64,000 nt of DNA from contig JAIOIH010000062.1 of the NCBI GenBank assembly GCA_019912395.1, forward strand, positions 62,001 to 126,000, in the 5' to 3' direction. Origin of the DNA: Flavobacteriales bacterium (lineage in GTDB: Bacteria > Bacteroidota > Bacteroidia > Flavobacteriales_F > PHOS-HE28). Shown in pieces: positions 58,650 to 64,000 of the stretch (position 1 is its first letter; each line of letters opens with the position of its first letter). The translations under genes and the position numbers were made by a program. Under the pieces are notes generated by a model, which was given only the letters and a program-made list of their open reading frames with translations, had not been told where the DNA came from and did no database searches.

Positions 58650-61397
58650 TTGCAGATGCTCAAACCGTCCCTTCTTCTCGCCGCGCTCATCAGCGTTCCG
58701 GCATCCGCCCAGGTGGTGATCAACGAAGTGAACACCTCGAACATGAACGGCATCACCGACAGTTTCGGTGAACGGGAGGATTGGGTGGAGCTCTACAACA
58801 CCACCACGGCCAATGTGGACCTGAGCGGCTGGTACATAAGCAACAAGGTGAACAACCCGGCCAAATGGGCATTTCCGGCAGGGGCCTCCATCCCTGCGAA
58901 CGGATACCTGATGGTGTATTGCAGCAAGCGGAACACTGCGGCCGGGGGTGCCTTTCATACCAGCTTCAAATTGAACCAAACGGACGATGACCATGTAGTA
59001 CTCTCCGATCCGAGCGTTACCATTATCGATGATGTGCTTTTGGATCCGCCCACGAAGTTGGATAACAGCCGCGGGCGCACCACCGACGGGGCCACCACTT
59101 GGTCGCTCTTCCTCAACCCAACCCCCAATGCGCCCAATGCCGGTGCTTCACCGGATTACACAGCGCGGCCCGAGCTCAGCCCGGGAGCCGGCTTTTATGG
59201 AGGTGCCATGGACGTGAGCATGAGCACTTCCGACCCGAACTCGACCATCCGCTACACACTTGACGGCTCCGAGCCCACGGCCGCTTCCACCGCGTACACT
59301 GGTCCCGTAAACATCGCCGCCACCACGGTGGTGCGCGCGGCCTGTTTCAGCTCAACCCCAGGTGTTCCACCCAGCTTCATCGAAACGAACACCTACTTCA
59401 TCGGGATCACCCATACCACTGCGGTCCTCAGCATTGCAGGGGACCAGGTTGACGATCTGCTGAACGGGAATGGCGGTTTGGAACCTTATGGTTCCTTCGA
59501 GTATTTCGGGCCGGACCAGCAGCTTCGCGACGAGGCCACCGGGCAGTTCAACGAGCACGGCAATGATTCATGGGCGTATGATCAGCGCGGTTTCGACTAC
59601 ATCACGAGGGACCAAACCGGATACAACGATGCCATCCACTACCCCATCTTCAACGCCTCCAACCGGGGGAAGTACCAAAGGTTGATCATCAAGGCAGCGG
59701 CCAATGACAACTACCCGTTCGAGAATGGCGGCGCCTACATCCGGGACGCCTACGTACACAGTTTGGCGCAGGCCGGCGGGCTGAAGTTGGACGTGCGTAC
59801 ATACGAACCCTGCGTGCTGTACATGAACGGCCAGTACTGGGGTGTATACGAGATCCGGGAGAAGTGCGATGATCATGACTACACGAATAAGTACTACGAC
59901 CAGGACGAGTACGACCTGCAATACCTGAAGACCTGGGGCTGGACGTGGAGCGAGTACGGCGGTGCCCAAGCTCAAGCCGATTGGGACGCGCTTTTGGCCT
60001 ACATCATGAGCAACAACATGGGCGACCCCACGGCCTTTGCCTATGTGGATGGACAGTACAATTGGAAGAGCTTGGTGGATTACGTGGTACTCAACAGCTA
60101 CACCGTCTGTACGGACTGGCTGAACTGGAACACCGCTTGGTGGCGCGGTTTCAACCCCGCCGGGGAGCACAAGAAATGGGGCTACACCTTGTGGGACAAC
60201 GATGCCACCTTCGGCCACTACATCAACTACACCAACGTGCCACAGACCACGCCGGACGCGGACCCGTGCAATGCCGAGGCGCTGCCCGATCCCGGAGATC
60301 AAGGTCACATCCCCATCCTTCAGAAGCTGATGGATGAGAACCCGATGGTCCACGATTACTACGTGAACCGCTACATCGACCTGGGAAATACCCTGTTCAG
60401 CTGCCAAACGATGTTGCCTTACCTGGACAGCCTGATCAACTTGATCACGCCGGAGATGCCCGGCCAGGTCGCGCGATGGGGTGGCACCATGGCCGGCTGG
60501 GAAGCCAACGTACAGAGCATGCGGGCCTTCATCGAGGCACGCTGCACCGCCATCCAACAGGGCATGGTGGACTGCTATGACCTCACCGGGCCGGACACCG
60601 TGGTCTTTCGGGTGGAACCGCCCCTGAGCGGCACCATCAAGATCAACTCCATCACCCCGGCACAATTCCCCTTCGCCGGGCTGTATTACGGAGGTATCGC
60701 AACCACCTTGCAAGCCAAAGCGGAGCCCGATTGGGTATTCGACCATTGGGAAACGATCCACGCCAGTCCCAATCCCACCCTCACCGACTCCCTCGTGACC
60801 ATCAATTTTTCCGGGACGGACACGGTGATCGCGCACTTTGCCCCCCCGGTCAAATACCCCGTGGTCCTGCTCACCGATCCACCGAACACGGCATCCATCC
60901 TGTACAATGCGGACCTGTACAGCACCTTTCCCGTCACCGTGGAACGCATTCCGGAATCCATTGACACCCTTACCGTGTTCCCCTCGATGTACTACACTTT
61001 CCTGTATTGGGAATTCAAGTACAATACCCCCAATCAGAACGATTCCACCCTGAAGACCATTCCCGTGACGATCTTCTACCCTGACACCATCATCGCCCAC
61101 TTGGAGCCGCAGGAGTATGTCTATTACGGCCCCAACGCCTTCACACCGAACGGTGACGGCATCAACGACACATGGCGCCCGGTGAACAACGTGGTGAACC
61201 TGGATAACTACCTCCTCCAGATCTTCGACCGTTGGGGCAGGGAACTCTTCACCAGCACCGATCCCTTTGAGGAATGGGACGGCACCGCGGATGGCAAGTT
61301 GGTTCCACTGGGCGTGTATGCATACCGGGCAAAGATGTACGACGCCATCACCAAGGATGAGCACAACGTGAGCGGGCACGTGACCGTGGTTCCCTGA
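58650..61397 (+). CDS. T9SS-exported CotH-kinase-family protein with lamin-tail and CHU_C domains
   Basis: The 915-residue protein has a signal peptide, then a lamin-tail domain (LTD, 'VVINEVNTSNMNGITDSFGE', 'DWVELYNTTTANVDLSGWYI'). A chitobiase-like C-terminal module follows ('STIRYTLDGSEPTAASTAYT'). The CotH kinase domain carries 'YMNGQYWGVYEIREKCDDHD' and 'DYVVLNSYTVCTDWLNWNTA', and the metal-binding 'WGYTLWDNDATFGHY'. Repeat-like beta modules and a CHU_C sorting domain ('NAFTPNGDGINDTW', 'IFDRWGRELFTSTDPF') close it. Bacillus CotH is a protein kinase of spore coat; secreted bacterial homologues are poorly studied. The key Asp residues are present, so phosphotransfer outside the cell, or an ATP-independent role, is possible. 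Confidence 0.92.
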   Translation: MQMLKPSLLLAALISVPASAQVVINEVNTSNMNGITDSFGEREDWVELYNTTTANVDLSGWYISNKVNNPAKWAFPAGASIPANGYLMVYCSKRNTAAGGAFHTSFKLNQTDDDHVVLSDPSVTIIDDVLLDPPTKLDNSRGRTTDGATTWSLFLNPTPNAPNAGASPDYTARPELSPGAGFYGGAMDVSMSTSDPNSTIRYTLDGSEPTAASTAYTGPVNIAATTVVRAACFSSTPGVPPSFIETNTYFIGITHTTAVLSIAGDQVDDLLNGNGGLEPYGSFEYFGPDQQLRDEATGQFNEHGNDSWAYDQRGFDYITRDQTGYNDAIHYPIFNASNRGKYQRLIIKAAANDNYPFENGGAYIRDAYVHSLAQAGGLKLDVRTYEPCVLYMNGQYWGVYEIREKCDDHDYTNKYYDQDEYDLQYLKTWGWTWSEYGGAQAQADWDALLAYIMSNNMGDPTAFAYVDGQYNWKSLVDYVVLNSYTVCTDWLNWNTAWWRGFNPAGEHKKWGYTLWDNDATFGHYINYTNVPQTTPDADPCNAEALPDPGDQGHIPILQKLMDENPMVHDYYVNRYIDLGNTLFSCQTMLPYLDSLINLITPEMPGQVARWGGTMAGWEANVQSMRAFIEARCTAIQQGMVDCYDLTGPDTVVFRVEPPLSGTIKINSITPAQFPFAGLYYGGIATTLQAKAEPDWVFDHWETIHASPNPTLTDSLVTINFSGTDTVIAHFAPPVKYPVVLLTDPPNTASILYNADLYSTFPVTVERIPESIDTLTVFPSMYYTFLYWEFKYNTPNQNDSTLKTIPVTIFYPDTIIAHLEPQEYVYYGPNAFTPNGDGINDTWRPVNNVVNLDNYLLQIFDRWGRELFTSTDPFEEWDGTADGKLVPLGVYAYRAKMYDAITKDEHNVSGHVTVVP

Positions 61398-61465
61398 GTT
61401 ACTGCTTTGGACAGGACGTGGTTCCCCTGTGGTTCCAAACACTCCGCATACCTTCGGAACCGTAG

Positions 61466-62398
61466 ATGCGCAACCATCCGGTCACCTTCTTTCTTCTTCT
61501 TGCCTTTGGGACAAGCTGGGGCATTTTCGCCGTGGGCAAATGGGTGTTGGGCATATCCTCGGGGCTTGGCTGGACGATCACGTCGGCGCTGTTCATGCTG
61601 GGGCCGGCCTTGGCCGCAGTGGTGCATCGGCGTTGGAACGGGCAGAGCTGGCCTGAACTGGGCGTTGTGCGCTCCGGGATCCGTTGGAAATGGATGGGCA
61701 TCGCGGTGGCCATCGCCATGGCACTGCCCCCGTTCACGCTGTTCTTCAATTGGCTTCTGGGCGATGTGATGCGGCTCGGCCCGTTCGGCCACACAGCGAT
61801 CAGCAAGGCCATGGTGTTGTCCACGGTGGAAGCACAATTGGCAGTATCCGATGCGGCGCCTGGCCAGACCGAAACCGCATTGGAGCAGCTCTCCGCGTTG
61901 CCCCTGAACGGTTTCGCCATTCTGCTGATCGCCTTGGTAGCGGGTGCCTTGGCGGGCTGCACCGTGAATTTCGTCTTTGCGATGGGCGAGGAACTGGGAT
62001 GGCGCGGTACGCTGTACCACTTCACCCGGCGTTGGGGGCTGTGGAAGCATGTGGGCTTCACCGGGCTGGTTTGGGGACTTTGGCATGCTCCGCTGATCCT
62101 GGAAGGCCATAATTATCCCGACCATCCGGTCATCGGCGTGGGCTTTATGTGCCTGTTGACCACCGCCTTGGCCTTGCCCCTGGCCTGGGTCCGGTACCGC
62201 AGTGGCTGCGTGTGGTCCGCCGGGGTATTGCACGGCACGGTGAACGGTGTGGCCGGTATCAGTGTGCTTTTTACCCAAGGGACATCCAGCTTGGCCGGTG
62301 GCGCTACGGGCCTTTCAGCGGTGCTGGGATTGATCGTGATCAGTGCATTGCTTTTCATCCTCGATCCACAATTTCGCAGGCAATTCAGTCAGCCATGA
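61466..62398 (+). CDS. CPBP-family intramembrane metalloprotease (Rce1-like)
   Basis: The 310-residue protein has about eight hydrophobic helices and the family motifs 'MGEELGWRGTLYH' (EExxxR), 'VWGLWHAPLILEGHN' and 'VLHGTVNGVAG' that form the glutamate-based active site. CPBP proteins process prenylated proteins in eukaryotes and act in bacteriocin immunity or envelope functions in bacteria; the substrate is unknown here. Its stop overlaps the start of the next gene (ATGA). Confidence 0.9.
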   Translation: MRNHPVTFFLLLAFGTSWGIFAVGKWVLGISSGLGWTITSALFMLGPALAAVVHRRWNGQSWPELGVVRSGIRWKWMGIAVAIAMALPPFTLFFNWLLGDVMRLGPFGHTAISKAMVLSTVEAQLAVSDAAPGQTETALEQLSALPLNGFAILLIALVAGALAGCTVNFVFAMGEELGWRGTLYHFTRRWGLWKHVGFTGLVWGLWHAPLILEGHNYPDHPVIGVGFMCLLTTALALPLAWVRYRSGCVWSAGVLHGTVNGVAGISVLFTQGTSSLAGGATGLSAVLGLIVISALLFILDPQFRRQFSQP

Positions 62399-63027
62399 AG
62401 GCCGTGCCTTGGTGCATACCGTTCCTTATGGCCTGTGGAGGCGCCCCGTATCAACAGGTGGTGAAGGACCCGTCCGGGCGCGTTCGCGCGGAAGTGACGC
62501 GCATGGGCGGCAGAAAGGAAGGCCCGGTCCGCTTCTTCAATTATGATGGCAGCCTGCTTACCACAGGCGTGTATGCCAACGACAGTCGGCATGGCGCATG
62601 GACCACGATCGATCCGACCGGAGACACCTTATCGATCGTCAACTATCACTACGGCCGAAAGGATGGACTGCAAGGCTATTGGGCCCCGAACGGGCAATTG
62701 CTCCGGTTGGAGCGGTTCAAACAGGGAGAACCCCACGGCCCGCTGTACCGCTTCTTCTCCGATGGAACACCACGCCAGATCACCTGGTACGATCACGGGA
62801 TCCCCGACGGCGACTACGTGGAATGGTACAAGACCGATAGCACCAGTATCGCCATCACCGTGGGTGAGTTCACCAAGGGGAAACGTTCAGGCAAGTGGAC
62901 CCGGATCTATGGCAATGGCCGGGTGAACAGCCAAGGCAGATATGCCGACGGCATTAAGGTGGGCATCTGGCGCACTTGGGACCCGCAAGGCCATCTGCTC
63001 CGGACGGTGGATCACGGACCGCCCTAA
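62395..63027 (+). CDS. MORN-repeat (YwqK-like) lipoprotein
   Basis: A short lipoprotein signal (MKAVPWCIPFLMACGG; lipobox L-M-A-C) precedes about seven MORN-type repeats of the form 'G...GpW......G' ('GGRKEGPVRFFNYDGSLLTT', 'DSRHGAWTTIDPTGDTL', 'KGKRSGKWTRIYGNGRVNSQ', 'DGIKVGIWRTWDPQGHLL'). The group is often labelled 'toxin-antitoxin system YwqK family antitoxin', which is unlikely to apply to a lipoprotein. The ATGA overlap with the CPBP protease gene suggests that the two act together or at least are translated together. Confidence 0.87.
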   Translation: MKAVPWCIPFLMACGGAPYQQVVKDPSGRVRAEVTRMGGRKEGPVRFFNYDGSLLTTGVYANDSRHGAWTTIDPTGDTLSIVNYHYGRKDGLQGYWAPNGQLLRLERFKQGEPHGPLYRFFSDGTPRQITWYDHGIPDGDYVEWYKTDSTSIAITVGEFTKGKRSGKWTRIYGNGRVNSQGRYADGIKVGIWRTWDPQGHLLRTVDHGPP

Positions 63028-63056
63028 CGGCGGACAGGGCGCAAGGCATCAACAAT

Positions 63057-64000
63057 TCACGGCAGTACTTTCCCGGGATTCATGATCCCTTGGGGATCGA
63101 AGAGCTGCTTTATCCCGCGCATCAGGGCGATCTGCACGGGATCGAAGGCCACGTCCATGTAAGGCCGTTGTACCAGACCGATACCATGTTCGCCACTGAG
63201 GGTGCCTCCCAGATCCACCGTGTATTGGAAGATCTCGCGGATCGCCTTGGGCAAGTCCTGCGTCCAAGCCGCGTCGCTCATTTCACCCTTGATGATGTTG
63301 ACGTGCAGGTTGCCATCACCGGCATGTCCGTAGCACACGCTCCTGAAACCGTACCGACCACCTACTTCCTTCACCTTTGCCAACAAGCGCGGCAAGGCAT
63401 AGCGCGGCACAACCGTGTCCTCCTCCTTGTACACGCTGTTGCTCTTCACGGCTTCCCCCACCCGGCGACGCATCAGCCAGAGTGCATCCTTTTCCGCAGC
63501 GGTTTCCGCAAAAAGCACCTCTTGGCAATCAAATTGCTCCATCACTCCGAGGATGGTCTCACAATCGCGCATCAGCACGTCCCCGTGGTTGCCGTCCACT
63601 TCGATCAGCAAGTGAGCGGCGGTATCATCAGCTATCGCGATGTTCACACCTTTCACAAAACGCAGCGTCCAATCGATCGCATCGCGTTCCATGAACTCCA
63701 ATGCGCTCGGGGTGATACCGGCACGGAACACGGCGCTCACCGCTTCGCACGCCTTTTGCGCGTCGCGGAAAGGAACCAGCATCAGACGTGTCTCCTGGGG
63801 CAGTGGCACCAGACGCAACACGGCCCTTGTGATGATACCGAGCGTACCCTCGCTCCCCACCATCAGGCGGGTCAGGTCGTAGCCGGTGGCGTTCTTCAGG
63901 GTGTTGGCACCGGTCCAGATCACTTCGCCGCTGGGAAGAACCACTTGCAGGTTGAGGGCAAAGTCACGGGTAACGCCATACTTCACGGCACGGGGTCCAC
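63057..64000 (-). CDS. FAD-linked oxidase, C-terminal part (GlcD / D-lactate dehydrogenase type; 5' end outside window)
   Basis: The gene runs off the right edge of the window. The visible ~310 residues include the end of the FAD_binding_4 domain ('NLQVVLPSGEVIWTGANTLK', 'YDLTRLMVGSEGTLGII') and the whole FAD-oxidase C domain ('SVCYGHAGDGNLHVNIIK', 'GTLSGEHGIGLVQRPYM', 'LFDPQGIMNPGKVLP'). Family members oxidise D-lactate, glycolate or D-2-hydroxyglutarate. The substrate cannot be told from this half. A GTG at 63986 is not the true start, because homologous sequence ('GPRAVKYGV') continues to the window end. Confidence 0.92.
   Translation of the reverse strand, partial: GPRAVKYGVTRDFALNLQVVLPSGEVIWTGANTLKNATGYDLTRLMVGSEGTLGIITRAVLRLVPLPQETRLMLVPFRDAQKACEAVSAVFRAGITPSALEFMERDAIDWTLRFVKGVNIAIADDTAAHLLIEVDGNHGDVLMRDCETILGVMEQFDCQEVLFAETAAEKDALWLMRRRVGEAVKSNSVYKEEDTVVPRYALPRLLAKVKEVGGRYGFRSVCYGHAGDGNLHVNIIKGEMSDAAWTQDLPKAIREIFQYTVDLGGTLSGEHGIGLVQRPYMDVAFDPVQIALMRGIKQLFDPQGIMNPGKVLP

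Noticed and set aside
59568-61442. 624-codon minus-strand frame opposite the CotH-family gene
   Set aside because: Same reason: the plus-strand protein carries five recognisable domains and the minus-strand frame carries none.
62395-63027. Toxin-antitoxin system (YwqK 'antitoxin')
   Set aside because: The protein is a MORN-repeat lipoprotein, and no toxin-like partner exists. The adjacent gene is an intramembrane protease.
1-64000. CRISPR array, tRNA, rRNA, phage or insertion-sequence transposase
   Set aside because: I looked for regularly spaced repeats, T-arm-like sequences and transposase motifs and found none. Only integrase and repeat relics at 20.4-24.3 kb are present.

Overview
The window looks like chromosomal DNA of a high-GC member of Bacteroidota, most likely a Flavobacteriales-type lineage. 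Four large exported proteins end in type IX secretion sorting domains: three of the gliding-motility-associated C-terminal (CHU_C, type B) kind and one of type A. TamB is paired with a lipoprotein TamA (TamL). Families largely restricted to Bacteroidota are present (DUF4294, DUF4412, DUF4468-like, a DUF922-like protein, the small 'PRPP synthetase'-named family). Shine-Dalgarno sequences are weak, and boxes resembling the Bacteroidota -7 element (TAnnTTTG) lie close to many start codons. I saw no rRNA, tRNA, CRISPR array or intact transposase.

Layout. 1-5.9 kb: end of a Gfo/Idh/MocA oxidoreductase, a lipoprotein, a polyprenyl-phosphate sugar transferase, 3-hydroxybutyryl-CoA dehydrogenase with a small lipoprotein, a spermidine-synthase-like protein and a YeiH-type exporter. 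6.4-18.5 kb: small exported proteins, an RlmL-type rRNA methyltransferase, a 1466-residue CHU_C protein, DUF4294, biotin carboxylase, a KefB-like antiporter and UPF0158. 18.6-20.4 kb: hemerythrin, tandem DUF2249 protein and a relic of catabolic acetolactate synthase. 20.4-24.7 kb is accessory: an AT-rich trypsin-like protease with a palindromic 3' flank, a dead tyrosine-integrase tail, and three minus-strand genes each followed by a copy of the same repeat. 24.7-28.5 kb: pirin, cupin, YceI and succinyl-CoA synthetase beta. 28.6-37.1 kb: a YbdG-like channel, heptamer repeats in front of lolD, DUF4412, a J-domain/KTSC fusion, a 1223-residue CHU_C protein and a 47-residue Lys/Ala-rich protein. 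37.3-49.8 kb: EttA, a GT39-like membrane glycosyltransferase, MurQ, TamL and TamB, and a conserved unknown. 50-64 kb: glycosyltransferase, Nudix/MnmD overlapping pair, TPR-PD40-OmpA protein, M42 peptidase, membrane protein, GNAT/GT39 overlapping pair, exported CotH-family protein, CPBP protease with a MORN lipoprotein, and the C-terminus of an FAD-linked oxidase.

Most of the window is ordinary housekeeping and envelope biology: outer-membrane protein insertion (TamL/TamB), lipoprotein export (LolD), peptidoglycan recycling (MurQ), surface adhesins or enzymes exported by T9SS, acyl-CoA metabolism and the TCA cycle. The unusual signals are the 20.4-24.3 kb island, the heptamer palindrome touching the lolD start, a recurrent promoter-like box exactly 4 nt before several start codons, and tamB lacking a conventional start close to its membrane anchor. 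All calls come from reading sequence and translations; no database search was run.
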